This document shows, piece after piece, positions 54,050 through 63,541 of a stretch of DNA of 64,000 nucleotides. Source of the stretch: Hahella sp. KA22 (GTDB lineage: Bacteria; Pseudomonadota; Gammaproteobacteria; Pseudomonadales; Oleiphilaceae); the NCBI RefSeq assembly GCF_004135205.1, contig NZ_CP035490.1, positions 6,789,001 through 6,853,000 of the forward strand, in the 5' to 3' direction. The notes under the pieces were generated by a model. That model did no database searches and was not told the DNA's origin. It saw nothing but the letters and a program-made list of their open reading frames with translations. The translations under genes and the position numbers were made by a program. The stretch's first letter is position 1, and each line of letters opens with the position of its first letter.

Positions 54050-54736
54050 ATGTTCAGCATAGCAGACAACATCAAAACAGTAAGCCAAAGAATACAAAAT
54101 GCAACAAAATCCGCGGCCCGGCCGGCGGATTCCGTGACGTTGCTCGCAGTCAGCAAAACCAAGCCGGCCGATGTCGTTCGGGCCGCGTATGACGCGGGAC
54201 TGAGAGATTTCGGCGAAAATTACCTGCAGGAAGCCCAGGATAAAATCGCCCAGTTAAGCGACCTCTCCATCACTTGGCATTTCATCGGCCCATTGCAGTC
54301 CAATAAGACCCGCCTGGTGGCGGAGTTATTCCAATGGGTGCATACCGTGGACCGGGAGAAAATCGCCCGCCGTCTGTCAGAACAGCGCCCAGAAGGGACG
54401 CCCCCGCTAAACGTCTGTATTCAGGTCAACATTAATGACGAAAGCAGCAAGTCGGGCGTATCGCCAGATGAGGTCGCCTCTCTGGCGGACACTATCAGCG
54501 CTCTGCCCGGCCTGCGCCTGAGAGGCCTGATGTGTATTCCTGACCCGACTCAGGATGAAGAAGCGCTGGCCGCCACCTTCAAGGAGTTGAGTCGCCATTT
54601 TGCTGCGCTGCAAAGCCGCTTCGATAGTGTAGACACTCTATCTATGGGGATGTCCGATGACATGGAGGCGGCCATAGCCGCCGGCTCCACCATCGTTCGC
54701 ATCGGCTCCGCCATCTTTGGCGCCAGAAACTACTAA
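54050..54736 (+). CDS. yggS: YggS, pyridoxal phosphate homeostasis protein
   Basis: YggS (PLPBP) binds PLP and balances vitamin B6 pools. The 228-residue protein has the PLP-lysine segment LLAVSKTKPADVVRAAYDAG near residue 30, FGENYLQEAQDKI, WHFIGPLQSNKTRLV and LSMGMSDDMEAAIAAGSTIV, all conserved. It lies between divergent pilT and proC, the standard location. A proline-reductase gene follows by about 100 bases. Confidence 0.95.
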   Translation: MFSIADNIKTVSQRIQNATKSAARPADSVTLLAVSKTKPADVVRAAYDAGLRDFGENYLQEAQDKIAQLSDLSITWHFIGPLQSNKTRLVAELFQWVHTVDREKIARRLSEQRPEGTPPLNVCIQVNINDESSKSGVSPDEVASLADTISALPGLRLRGLMCIPDPTQDEEALAATFKELSRHFAALQSRFDSVDTLSMGMSDDMEAAIAAGSTIVRIGSAIFGARNY

Positions 54737-54838
54737 AATGCAGCGAAATCAGCGGATTTTATCCGCCTGCACTTTAAATCCGCCATCACAAACATTATTA
54801 AGACAGTTGGCGATAGTCGTATCCGCAAAGAGAACACT

Positions 54839-55669
54839 ATGAAAGAACACCCACAGCTTACCTTCATCGGCGCCGGCAATATGGCCCGAGCGATACTTGG
54901 AGGCCTGATAGCCAATGGCTACCCGGCGAACCGACTGGCCGCGACCGCGCCTGCCGAGCATGAGTTAAAAGAAGCCGCAGACGCGTTCGGCATCGCGACC
55001 AGCACGGACAACCAGCAATTCATGGCGGACTGCGACGCGCTGATCCTGTGCGTAAAGCCACAGGTCATGCAGGTGGTCTGCGAGGGATTGGCGAAGGCCG
55101 TACAACAGCGTCGCCCTCTCATCGTCAGCATCGCCGCAGGCGTTTCCTGCGAGCAAATTGAAACCTGGTTGGGAGGTGACCTGCCAGTAGTGCGCTGCAT
55201 GCCAAATACGCCGGCCCAGGTGCACCTGGGCGCCAGCGGGCTGTACGCCAATCCCCGCGTCAGCGACGCCCAGCGGGAGATTGCAGACAACCTGTTCAGC
55301 GCAGTCGGCATTGTCGCCTGGACGTCGAAACAAGAGGACATACACACCGTCACGGCTTTATCCGGAAGCGGTCCTGCTTACTGCTTCATGTTTATGGAAG
55401 CGATGGAAGAGGCTGCCGCCTCGCTGGGTCTGGACCCGACCAGCGCCCGAACATTGGCGATTCAAACCATGCGCGGCGCCGCCGAGCTGGCGACGCGTAG
55501 TGATGAGTCCCCCGCGCAACTGAAAAAGCGCGTCATGTCTCCCGGCGGCACGACGGAACAAGCGATCAAAAGCTTTGAGGAGCAGGATATGAAAGCGATG
55601 GTGAAAACCGCTATCCGCAAAGCTTGGGAGAGATCCTATGAATTAAGTGGAGAGCGCGCACCGGAATAA
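54839..55669 (+). CDS. proC: Pyrroline-5-carboxylate reductase
   Basis: ProC catalyses the last step of proline synthesis with NAD(P)H. The 276-residue protein has the Rossmann motif TFIGAGNMARAILGGLI, VRCMPNTPAQVHLGASGL and the signature ALSGSGPAYCFMFMEAME, with VMSPGGTTEQAIKSFEEQ near the end. Length is normal. It lies between yggS and yggT. Confidence 0.96.
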   Translation: MKEHPQLTFIGAGNMARAILGGLIANGYPANRLAATAPAEHELKEAADAFGIATSTDNQQFMADCDALILCVKPQVMQVVCEGLAKAVQQRRPLIVSIAAGVSCEQIETWLGGDLPVVRCMPNTPAQVHLGASGLYANPRVSDAQREIADNLFSAVGIVAWTSKQEDIHTVTALSGSGPAYCFMFMEAMEEAAASLGLDPTSARTLAIQTMRGAAELATRSDESPAQLKKRVMSPGGTTEQAIKSFEEQDMKAMVKTAIRKAWERSYELSGERAPE

Positions 55670-55743
55670 TCTTCTTGACGGTCGTGAGTGAATTGTTTTT
55701 TCTTGCAGGCGGCTAGAGCAACTTCCAGACGGACATAAAGCCT

Positions 55744-56283
55744 ATGTTACAAATTTTGTTAGAAGTCACATATTACATCGGGATGTTCTACATAAGCGTG
55801 GTGCTGATGCGGTTTATCCTCCAGGTTTCCCGGGCGGATTTCTACAACCCGATCAGCCAGTTCGTGGTCAAGGCCACCAACCCGTTGCTGTTGCCGCTCA
55901 GAAAAGTCATTCCTGGCTGGAAAGGCCTGGATTTCGCCTCACTGGTGCTGGCGCTACTGCTTTCAATCATCCTGATTATCGTCGTCCACTTGATTCCCTT
56001 GTCTCTCATCGTCGCCAAGCTGGGACTCATTGTGACGAGCGCCGTACTGATGATGATTAAAAGCGTCATTAACATCTATCAGTTCGCCATCTTTATCATG
56101 GTCATTATCAGCTGGGTGTCTCCGGGCAGCTATCACCCAGGCGCACAGCTCGTCCATCAGATTACCGAGCCGTTGATGCGTCCCGTGCGCAAAATCATGC
56201 CGCCAATTGGCGGACTGGACCTGTCGCCCATGGTCGTATTACTGCTGCTGTTCGTGATTAGCCGGGCGCTGTCCATTGCCTGA
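55744..56283 (+). CDS. yggT: YggT-family membrane protein
   Basis: The 179-residue protein has two YggT repeats: helices with FYNPISQFVVKATNPLLLPL and PGWKGLDFASLVLALLLS in the first and HQITEPLMRPVRKIMPPIG with GLDLSPMVVLLLLFVISR in the second. Such proteins are linked to ion or osmotic stress and cell division in other bacteria, but the biochemistry is open. It overlaps yggU by eight bases. Confidence 0.9.
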   Translation: MLQILLEVTYYIGMFYISVVLMRFILQVSRADFYNPISQFVVKATNPLLLPLRKVIPGWKGLDFASLVLALLLSIILIIVVHLIPLSLIVAKLGLIVTSAVLMMIKSVINIYQFAIFIMVIISWVSPGSYHPGAQLVHQITEPLMRPVRKIMPPIGGLDLSPMVVLLLLFVISRALSIA

Positions 56284-56584
56284 TCCGGCCACACCGCGCT
56301 GCGTCAGCCTGCAGGATGAGCAAACGCTCATTCTGCATTGTCATTTACAGCCGGGAGCCAAAAAAGATGAGATCGTCGGCATTCATGGCGACGCACTGAA
56401 AATCAAAATAAGCGCTCCGCCTATAGAGGGTCGCGCCAATCAGCAGCTTGTCCGTTTTCTCGCCAAACTCTGCGGCGTCAAGCAACAAGATGTGCAAATT
56501 CTCGCCGGTGAAAGCAGCCGTCAAAAGCGCATTCGCGTGCAAAACTTGACGGACGTCCCAAAGCTACTAAAACCCTACATATGA
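56276..56584 (+). CDS. yggU: YggU, DUF167-family protein
   Basis: The 102-residue protein is of the YggU/DUF167 family: LHCHLQPGAKKDEIVGIHGD, LKIKISAPPIEGRANQQLVR and VQILAGESSRQKRIRVQNL are its hallmarks. Function is unknown. The start is inside the yggT stop region, giving translational coupling. A hairpin at 56588-56609 follows. Confidence 0.9.
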   Translation: MPDPATPRCVSLQDEQTLILHCHLQPGAKKDEIVGIHGDALKIKISAPPIEGRANQQLVRFLAKLCGVKQQDVQILAGESSRQKRIRVQNLTDVPKLLKPYI

Positions 56585-56587
56585 CAA

Positions 56588-56609
56588 CAAACCGTTACAT
56601 GACGGTTTG
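56588..56609 (+). terminator. Hairpin after yggU
   Basis: CAAACCGT pairs perfectly with ACGGTTTG around a six-base loop just after the yggU stop; ATGTCCTTTT follows, so termination is possible but the T-run is weak. Confidence 0.5.
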
Positions 56610-56769
56610 ATGTCCTTTTCGCAATATAAACGCTTGATTTTCCAAAGCTACCCGATACAAAATCGAACCTGAACAAATTTTCATCATTCGCAGTCGCCAA
56701 CACGGACACAGCAGCGCCAACGGAATCCCATATAATGGCAACCTTAGGGTCAGAGCGAGAAACAACAAT

Positions 56770-58728
56770 ATGAGCAGTGGACTAAGTTATCACGTCGAAG
56801 CCTATCACCAGTGGAAGAACACCCTGATCCGGGAGATCGCCCATTATCAAAGCTGGCTGCGCACCAATCAGCTGAACTCCGACGATCTGGAGCTGAAACT
56901 GCAGCGCTGCGCTCAGCTACTGCATGAGGACAACCTCACTATCGCTTTCGTCGGCGAGTTCTCCCGTGGCAAGACCGAACTGATCAACGCTCTGTTTTTC
57001 GCCGAGTATGGTCAGCGCATGCTGCCTTCTCAGGCCGGGCGCACCACCATGTGTCCTACCGAGCTGTTCTATGATCGCGACGGAGGCTCTTACCTCAAGC
57101 TGCTGCCCATAGAGACCCGTAGCGAAGAAAAGTCCCTGGCGGATTACAAGCGCAGCCAGGAGCACTGGGTTTATTACCCTCTGGACATGACTACGCCGGA
57201 ATCCATGCGCGAGTCGCTGGACCAAGTGGCGCGCACGCGTACAGTCAGTTTTGAAGAAGCCCGCCGTTTGGGCTTTGAGCTAGGCTCACTGGAACGCGAC
57301 CCCAGCCGCCCAGGCATGGCGATCATTCCAGCATGGCGCCATGCGCTGATCAGCTTGGAAAACCCCATGCTGCAGCAGGGGCTGCGCATATTGGACACCC
57401 CTGGGCTCAACGCCTTGGGCTCCGAACCAGAACTGACCGTCAGCATGATTCCTAACGCCCACGCCGTCATCTTTATGCTCGGCGCGGACACTGGCGTTAC
57501 CGCCAGCGATATGGAGATCTGGACCAACCACATCTTCACCGAACACTCCGATCACCGCGCCGGTCGTTTTGCGGTGCTCAACAAGATCGACGTACTCTGG
57601 GACGATATTCAGGGCGAGGAACACACCAACAAGGCTATCGCCAAGGTGCAGTCTAAAACCGCCGACCAACTGGGCCTTAAGCCGGAAGAAGTGCTGCTGC
57701 TCTCCGCCAAACAGGCGCTGGTCGGACGCATCAAGGGCGATGAGCAGAAGCTGCGCAGCAGCCGCCTCGACGACTTGGAGGCGCTGCTTACCGACCGCAT
57801 TCTGGGCCAGAAAGAACGGCTAATCACCCACAATGTGGTGAACGACGTGCTGGGTATGCTGCAGACCAGCCAGGCCATTTTGCAATCCCGTTACTCCACC
57901 TATCAGGAGAAGCTGGAAGAGTACGAAAGCAAAGGCGTCAGCGCGGATTTCCTGCGCGAACTGACTGACAAAACTCAGGACGACTACAACTTTTATTACA
58001 AAAAGCTGTTTACGCTGCGCTCCAGTCGTCGCCTGATGAAGTCGCAGGCAATGATTCTGAATAATCTGGTGAATCTGGAGCATTTCGAATCCCACGCCAA
58101 AAAGACGCGTGATGAGCTGATCAACAGCTGGACGACGATTGGCATGGGCCGCGCCATGGCGGGCTTCTTCCATGCAATCGAAAACGACATCAGCAACCTC
58201 AACCATGAAGCCAGGCTGGCTCAGAAAATGGTGGGCTCTATCTATCAGCGCTACGCCAATGATGCGCGCTCAAGCCATCTACGCCCCGCGCCATTTACCA
58301 TTACCAAGCAAATCCGGGAGCTGGAAGGGTTGAAGATGCGCGCGGATAAATTCCGCCGCAATCCGCGTACTCTGGTTTCCGAGCAGACGGTGGTGGTGAA
58401 GCGTTTCTTTACGGTTATCGTCAGCGAAGCTCGACGCCTGTATGAAGAAATTCACAAGGAATCGGACCGTTGGCCTCAAGAGGCGCTATTGCCGATATTG
58501 CAGCACACCATTGAGCAAAAGCAATTGCTGGAGCACCAGATTCGTCGTCTGAAAGACTTGGCGAAAACCGCCAAAGACACCCGCAGCCAGGTGAAGCGCA
58601 TTGTGAGCATGATGGAGGAAATCAATCAGGAGATTCAGGAAGCGGAACAGATACAGCGCAAGCTGCGTCGCCCCGCTCCACAAATGCTCACGCAGAAGGT
58701 GGTCAGCCTTCCCGGCATGCAACGCTGA
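56770..58728 (+). CDS. Dynamin-family GTPase
   Basis: The 652-residue protein has the GTPase motifs G1 FVGEFSRGKTELINALFF near residue 60, G3 ILDTPGLNALG and G4 VLNKIDVLWDD, followed by long helical regions (about residues 330-640) typical of bacterial dynamin-like proteins that remodel membranes. A clear membrane paddle could not be identified. The gene stands between yggU and metX, which are near neighbours in Pseudomonas, so it is an insertion in that order. Confidence 0.85.
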   Translation: MSSGLSYHVEAYHQWKNTLIREIAHYQSWLRTNQLNSDDLELKLQRCAQLLHEDNLTIAFVGEFSRGKTELINALFFAEYGQRMLPSQAGRTTMCPTELFYDRDGGSYLKLLPIETRSEEKSLADYKRSQEHWVYYPLDMTTPESMRESLDQVARTRTVSFEEARRLGFELGSLERDPSRPGMAIIPAWRHALISLENPMLQQGLRILDTPGLNALGSEPELTVSMIPNAHAVIFMLGADTGVTASDMEIWTNHIFTEHSDHRAGRFAVLNKIDVLWDDIQGEEHTNKAIAKVQSKTADQLGLKPEEVLLLSAKQALVGRIKGDEQKLRSSRLDDLEALLTDRILGQKERLITHNVVNDVLGMLQTSQAILQSRYSTYQEKLEEYESKGVSADFLRELTDKTQDDYNFYYKKLFTLRSSRRLMKSQAMILNNLVNLEHFESHAKKTRDELINSWTTIGMGRAMAGFFHAIENDISNLNHEARLAQKMVGSIYQRYANDARSSHLRPAPFTITKQIRELEGLKMRADKFRRNPRTLVSEQTVVVKRFFTVIVSEARRLYEEIHKESDRWPQEALLPILQHTIEQKQLLEHQIRRLKDLAKTAKDTRSQVKRIVSMMEEINQEIQEAEQIQRKLRRPAPQMLTQKVVSLPGMQR

Positions 58729-58901
58729 TACGCCCCATCATCCGCCGCGTGAGTCCAGCTCGCGCGGCGCATCTTACTCCGCCTGCTGTCTCCCGTTTTC
58801 TTATTCTCCCTCGCCATCCTGGGTTGGTTATTGCTATCCGCTGGATTGATTAATAGACTGCGCCACTTAGCATGTGTTTTTGAAAGGAATAGTACGCACT
58901 A

Positions 58902-60059
58902 ATGCCAGAGGTCATCCCACCTGACTCTGTCGGGATCGTCACGCCGCAAGTCGCTCAATTCGATATTCCTCTCACCCTGGAATGCGGCAAGCAGTTGAAC
59001 AGCTTTCAACTGATGTACGAAACCTACGGGGAGTTGAACGCAGACCGCTCCAACGCGGTGCTGATCTGTCACGCCCTCAGCGGCCATCATCACGCTGCGG
59101 GTTATCATTCCATGGAAGACAGCAAGCCAGGCTGGTGGGATTCCTGTATAGGCCCCGGCAAACCCATAGATACGAATAAGTTCTTTGTCATCAGTCTGAA
59201 CAACCTGGGCGGCTGCGCAGGCTCCACTGGCCCGGCGTCAATTAATCCGGAAACCGGCAACGCCTACGGTCCTGACTTCCCGGTCGTCACCGTACAGGAC
59301 TGGGTTCGCAGCCAGGCCATGCTCGCTGATCGCCTCAATATTCCACACTGGGCGGCGGTGATCGGCGGCAGTTTAGGCGGCATGCAAGCGCTGCAATGGT
59401 CCATCGAATACCCCGAGCGCGTTCATAACGCCGCGGTAATCGCCTCCACGCCACGTTTGTCCGCACAGAACATCGCATTCAATGAAGTGGCCAGAAAGGC
59501 CATTACATCTGACCCGAACTTCCATGAAGGCCGCTATGGCGAGCACACCACCTATCCAGATAAAGGCTTGATGCTGGCGCGAATGGTTGGGCACATCACC
59601 TATCTTTCCAACGCTTCCATGGGTGAGAAGTTCGGCCGCGACCTGCGCGCCCAAACACTGAAGTTCGGCTTGCTGGACGTACAGTTTGAAGTAGAAAGCT
59701 ATCTGCACTACCAGGGCGAACGCTTTTCCAAGAACTTCGACGCCAACACCTATCTGCTCATGACCCGCGCCCTGGACTATTTTGACCCGGCGCGGGCGCA
59801 CGATGGCGACCTCAGCAAGGCCCTGGAGCCAGCCAAATGCAAATATCTGGTGGTGTCCTTCACCACCGACTGGCGCTTCCCTCCTGATCGTTCAGAAGAA
59901 TTGGTCAACGCGATGGTGGAAGCCAAGAAGTCCGTCAGCTACGCAGAGGTGGACTCCCCTCATGGCCATGACGCATTTTTGATACCGACCCAACGCTATA
60001 TGGATGTTTTCTATGGCTTTATGGGTCGCGTGGCGAAGGAGATCTCCCATGCGCGCTGA
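58902..60059 (+). CDS. metX: Homoserine O-acyltransferase MetX
   Basis: MetX acylates homoserine at the start of methionine synthesis. The 385-residue alpha/beta hydrolase has the nucleophile elbow [20 protein letters not shown], the N-terminal [15 protein letters not shown] and the C-terminal [15 protein letters not shown] with catalytic Asp/His. In pseudomonads this enzyme prefers succinyl-CoA, but the acyl donor here cannot be read by eye. It overlaps metW by 11 bases. Confidence 0.95.
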   Translation: MPEVIPPDSVGIVTPQVAQFDIPLTLECGKQLNSFQLMYETYGELNADRSNAVLICHALSGHHHAAGYHSMEDSKPGWWDSCIGPGKPIDTNKFFVISLNNLGGCAGSTGPASINPETGNAYGPDFPVVTVQDWVRSQAMLADRLNIPHWAAVIGGSLGGMQALQWSIEYPERVHNAAVIASTPRLSAQNIAFNEVARKAITSDPNFHEGRYGEHTTYPDKGLMLARMVGHITYLSNASMGEKFGRDLRAQTLKFGLLDVQFEVESYLHYQGERFSKNFDANTYLLMTRALDYFDPARAHDGDLSKALEPAKCKYLVVSFTTDWRFPPDRSEELVNAMVEAKKSVSYAEVDSPHGHDAFLIPTQRYMDVFYGFMGRVAKEISHAR

Positions 60060-60642
60060 TCTATCCATTATCAAAGACTGGGTCCAGCCCGGCACCGAAG
60101 TGCTCGACCTTGGTTGCGGCGACGGAACGCTTTTGGACTATCTGCAAACCCATAAGCAAGTGCGCGGCTATGGTCTGGAAATCAGCAGTGAGAATATCAC
60201 GGAGTGCCTGCGCAAAGGCGTCAACGTCATTGAACAGGACCTGGACAGTAAAGGCCTGAGCAACTTCAAGGACAAAAGTTTCGACATGGTGGTGATGACT
60301 CAGGCGCTACAGGCGGTCAGACAGCCGGATGTGCTGTTGGATGAAATGCTGCGCCTGGCCAAGGAATGCATCATCACCTTCCCCAATTTCGGCTACTGGC
60401 GACTGCGCTACTATCTGGCCCGCAAAGGCCAGATGCCGGTATCCAGGACCTTACCCTATACTTGGTACAACACGCCCAACATCCACTTGTGCACATTCAA
60501 GGATTTTGAGGAGCTGTGCTACCAAAAGAACATCCATATTCTGCACAGGACCGTAGTGGACGACGAGCATCGGACCAACTGGCTGAATCAGCTTTGGCCA
60601 AACTTATTGGGACAGATCGCTATCTACCACGTTACACGGTGA
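60049..60642 (+). CDS. metW: MetW, methionine biosynthesis methyltransferase-like protein
   Basis: MetW works with MetX in methionine synthesis in many proteobacteria. The 197-residue protein has the S-adenosylmethionine motif [16 protein letters not shown] and the family stretch [20 protein letters not shown]. The ATG at 60049 has AAGGAG upstream within the metX end; an earlier ATG at 60004 would read deep into metX and lacks family sequence. The metX-metW overlap shows an operon. Confidence 0.94.
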   Translation: MRADLSIIKDWVQPGTEVLDLGCGDGTLLDYLQTHKQVRGYGLEISSENITECLRKGVNVIEQDLDSKGLSNFKDKSFDMVVMTQALQAVRQPDVLLDEMLRLAKECIITFPNFGYWRLRYYLARKGQMPVSRTLPYTWYNTPNIHLCTFKDFEELCYQKNIHILHRTVVDDEHRTNWLNQLWPNLLGQIAIYHVTR

Positions 60643-60649
60643 GGCTCGT

Positions 60650-61117
60650 ATGAAAACATTCGCAAAACTCTTTCGCTCTATTTACAGCTGCGCTTTCGTT
60701 TTAATTTTACTGGCGTTGGCCAGTCGCTCGGCTCTGGCTGAGCAAAAAGAAGTTTTCGGCGATTATGAAATACACTATATCGCTCTTCCCACCACCATCT
60801 TAGACCCTGACGTGGCGACCCGTTATGAGCTGCCTCGCAGTAAGTCCACCGGCTTTGTGAATATTTCCGTGCTGAAAAAGCAGGAAGATGGCTCCCTGCG
60901 CGCCGTCTCCGCGTTTATCCGCGGCAAGGTGAACAACCCCGTGCAGCAAAGCAGAGACCTGGAGTTCCGCCGGATCAATGAAGGCGAAGCGCTCTATCAA
61001 ATCGCTGAATTCTGGTACAGCCAGGGAGAAGTATTGACCTTCCAGTTGGAAATTCAGGCTGATCCCAATCAGGGGCCCTTTTCTCTGCGCTTTAATCAAG
61101 AACTGTTCCCGGAATAA
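60650..61117 (+). CDS. DUF4426-domain periplasmic protein
   Basis: The 155-residue protein has a signal peptide (SCAFVLILLALASRSALA) and the DUF4426 region (FGDYEIHYIALPTTILDPDV, RSKSTGFVNISVLKKQED). It should be periplasmic, with no known activity. It follows metW by seven bases and precedes rdgB, as in Pseudomonas. A perfect 12-base inverted repeat overlaps its 3' end. Confidence 0.82.
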   Translation: MKTFAKLFRSIYSCAFVLILLALASRSALAEQKEVFGDYEIHYIALPTTILDPDVATRYELPRSKSTGFVNISVLKKQEDGSLRAVSAFIRGKVNNPVQQSRDLEFRRINEGEALYQIAEFWYSQGEVLTFQLEIQADPNQGPFSLRFNQELFPE

Positions 61118-61132
61118 TTCCCGGGAACAGTT
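61101..61132. terminator. Perfect 12-bp inverted repeat at the DUF4426/rdgB junction
   Basis: AACTGTTCCCGG (61101-61112) and CCGGGAACAGTT (61121-61132) are perfect complements around an eight-base loop; the gene stop lies in the loop. No T-run follows, so it may stabilise or process the transcript rather than terminate it. Confidence 0.55.
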
Positions 61133-61161
61133 ATCCGACGCACCTAGACTTATCTTAAATC

Positions 61162-61761
61162 ATGCAAAAGATCGTACTAGCCAGCAATAACGCCGGCAAA
61201 ATCAAAGAGCTGAACCGATTGCTCGGCGCCCTCGACATCACTGTCGTCTCTCAGAAAGAACTGAACATTCCCTCTATTGAGGAAACCGGACAGACTTTCA
61301 TCGAAAACGCCATTCTTAAAGCCCGTCATGCGGCGGCCGTCTCCGGCCTGCCGGCTCTGGCGGACGATTCCGGCCTGGAAGTGGACGCCTTACAAGGCGC
61401 GCCAGGCATCTATTCCGCACGCTTTGCGGGCGAAAGCGCCTCGGATCAGGATAATAACGCCAAGCTGCTGCAGTTGCTGGCGAATACGCCTACTGGCGCC
61501 AGAACCGCGCGCTTTCACTGCGTACTCGCCTTTATGCGTCACGAATCCGACCCAGTCCCGATTATTTGTCACGGCGCCTGGGAGGGCTCTATTGCAGAGC
61601 AGGCGAGCGGCGGCGGCGGATTCGGCTACGACCCACTGTTCTGGCTGTCTGACCGACAGTGCACTTCTGCGGAATTAACACCGGAGCAGAAAAACGCCCT
61701 CAGCCATCGCGGCCAGGCGATGGCGCAACTGGTTGCGGAGTTGACTCGCCTGTATGGCTGA
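61162..61761 (+). CDS. rdgB: XTP/dITP diphosphatase (RdgB)
   Basis: RdgB removes inosine and xanthosine triphosphates from the nucleotide pool. The 199-residue protein has the substrate-loop VLASNNAGKIKELNRLL, LADDSGLEVDALQGAPGIYS and GGGGFGYDPLFWL, all conserved. It overlaps hemW by eight bases. Confidence 0.96.
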   Translation: MQKIVLASNNAGKIKELNRLLGALDITVVSQKELNIPSIEETGQTFIENAILKARHAAAVSGLPALADDSGLEVDALQGAPGIYSARFAGESASDQDNNAKLLQLLANTPTGARTARFHCVLAFMRHESDPVPIICHGAWEGSIAEQASGGGGFGYDPLFWLSDRQCTSAELTPEQKNALSHRGQAMAQLVAELTRLYG

Positions 61762-62920
61762 TATTTTGACGCCGGGGCTGCATACGCCGCCCCTGGCGCT
61801 TTACGTTCACATCCCCTGGTGCGTGCGTAAATGCCCATATTGCGACTTTAATTCTCACACCGCCCGATCAGAGCTGCCTGAACGGGAATATCTACAGGCG
61901 CTCTTAAGCGATCTGGATACAGAAATCTTCCGTCTGGAACAGACCAGCGGGAAAAGAACACTTGGCTCCATTTTCTTTGGCGGCGGCACCCCAAGCCTGC
62001 TCTCCCCCGACATTATCGCGTCGATTATTGATGGCGCGCGCCGGCGACTGGGCTTCCATGACGACATTGAGATCACGCTGGAAGCCAATCCAGGAACTGT
62101 CGACGAGGCTAAGTTTAAAGACCTGTTTCAAGGCGGCGTTAATCGCCTGTCTCTGGGCGTACAGAGCTTCCAGCCTGAGTTACTGACGACGCTTGGCCGC
62201 ATACATAACGGCGAGGACGCCATCCGCGCCGTGCACAAAGCCCGCCAGGCGGGATTCGATAACTTTAATCTGGATCTGATGCACGGACTACCGGGACAAT
62301 CCCTTCAGCATGCAATGGAGGACCTGGACACAGCGATTAGCCTGAGCCCCACACATCTGTCCTGGTATCAACTGACCATTGAACCGAATACCGAGTTTTA
62401 CCGCCATCCGCCCCAATTACCGGAGGACGATACCCTCTGGGAAATCCATGAGAACGGCTGCGAACGTTTAGCTCAAGCTGGTTATAACCAGTATGAAATT
62501 TCCGCCTTCGCCCAAACAGGAAAAGAGTCCAGACACAATCTCAATTACTGGCGTTTTGGCGACTACCTGGCCATTGGCGCCGGCGCTCACGGCAAACTGA
62601 CAGGAACTTCCGGGGATGTTATCCGCTATTGGAAAACCCGCTTGCCGCAGCATTATCTCAGCCGCATCGACAACTATACGGCGGGGGAAGAGATAACGCC
62701 GGCCCATGAGGCTGGCGTGGACTTTCTGATGAATGCGCTAAGATTACGGGAAGGCGTGGAGGAAGAACTCCTGCTGCGACGCACTGGCGTTGGCGTCTCT
62801 CTATTGGAGCCGCAACTGAGCGAAGCGCGACAAAAAGGCTGGCTGCAGGCTGACAGACTACAGTGCACAGAATTAGGCTATCGCCACTTAAACGCTGTTT
62901 TAACTCATTTTATGGACTAG
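61754..62920 (+). CDS. hemW: HemW, radical-SAM heme chaperone
   Basis: HemW inserts heme into respiratory proteins and is related to coproporphyrinogen oxidase HemN, but its sequence class differs. The 388-residue protein starts with YVHIPWCVRKCPYCDFNSH, carrying the CxxxCxxC iron-sulfur motif, and has FFGGGTPSLLSPDII and NLDLMHGLPGQSLQ. The HNLNYWRFGDYLAIGAGAHG stretch is typical. The start lies within the rdgB stop region. Confidence 0.94.
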   Translation: MADILTPGLHTPPLALYVHIPWCVRKCPYCDFNSHTARSELPEREYLQALLSDLDTEIFRLEQTSGKRTLGSIFFGGGTPSLLSPDIIASIIDGARRRLGFHDDIEITLEANPGTVDEAKFKDLFQGGVNRLSLGVQSFQPELLTTLGRIHNGEDAIRAVHKARQAGFDNFNLDLMHGLPGQSLQHAMEDLDTAISLSPTHLSWYQLTIEPNTEFYRHPPQLPEDDTLWEIHENGCERLAQAGYNQYEISAFAQTGKESRHNLNYWRFGDYLAIGAGAHGKLTGTSGDVIRYWKTRLPQHYLSRIDNYTAGEEITPAHEAGVDFLMNALRLREGVEEELLLRRTGVGVSLLEPQLSEARQKGWLQADRLQCTELGYRHLNAVLTHFMD

Positions 62921-62979
62921 CCCAACTCGACAGCTTTGTTTTACACTGGACACTCCCCGGATAATACAGGTTTCTACCT

Positions 62980-63507
62980 ATGGACGACCCTCACCCGTCG
63001 CAGAAAAACCGCATTGCTTTCAGTCTCGCCGCCACTGTTCTTTTTGGCGGACTGATTTTCTGGATACACCCTCACCTGCAAAACGACGTCGCGCCCTGGG
63101 GCTTCGTCAGTTTCGAACTGGCCAAAAATCCATTCCGAGCAGAACTCATCCTCAACTCATGGGGTCGTGAGGGACAGTTCTGGGCGACTTGGAGCCTGAT
63201 TCTGGACTTTCCCTTTCTGGTCGCCTACACCGTGCTGCTTTGCGCATTGTCGCGGGGCGCGGACAGCGACCTCAAGCATTTGTTTACAGTGGGCTTTTTG
63301 ATTGCAGGGATGTGCGATGCTGTTGAGAACTTCGCTTTAGGCTTTGTACTGGGTGGCTGGCTCTATCCCCAGCTGACTGCCGCGGCCTATTATTTCGCCA
63401 GCCTGAAGTTTCTTTTGCTGATCACAGGGGTTGGTTTTCTGCTGACTCGCCTGATGCACTTCCTGCGTATCAGAATCAACCGGGAAGCGACGGTGAAATC
63501 CAACTGA
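62980..63507 (+). CDS. Hypothetical four-helix membrane protein
   Basis: The 175-residue protein has four hydrophobic segments (ATVLFGGLIFWI, LILDFPFLVAYTVLLCAL, FTVGFLIAGMCDAVENFALG, FASLKFLLLITGVGFLLTRL) and short polar loops. I recognise no family. It follows hemW by about 60 bases and converges on trmB, with a hairpin between. Confidence 0.75.
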   Translation: MDDPHPSQKNRIAFSLAATVLFGGLIFWIHPHLQNDVAPWGFVSFELAKNPFRAELILNSWGREGQFWATWSLILDFPFLVAYTVLLCALSRGADSDLKHLFTVGFLIAGMCDAVENFALGFVLGGWLYPQLTAAAYYFASLKFLLLITGVGFLLTRLMHFLRIRINREATVKSN

Positions 63508-63511
63508 AACC

Positions 63512-63532
63512 AGGGGCGCTCGTAACGCCCCT
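63512..63532. terminator. Hairpin between the membrane protein gene and trmB
   Basis: AGGGGCG pairs with CGCCCCT around a seven-base loop, between convergent stops. No good T-run is present on either side. Confidence 0.5.
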
Positions 63533-63541
63533 TGCGCAATG

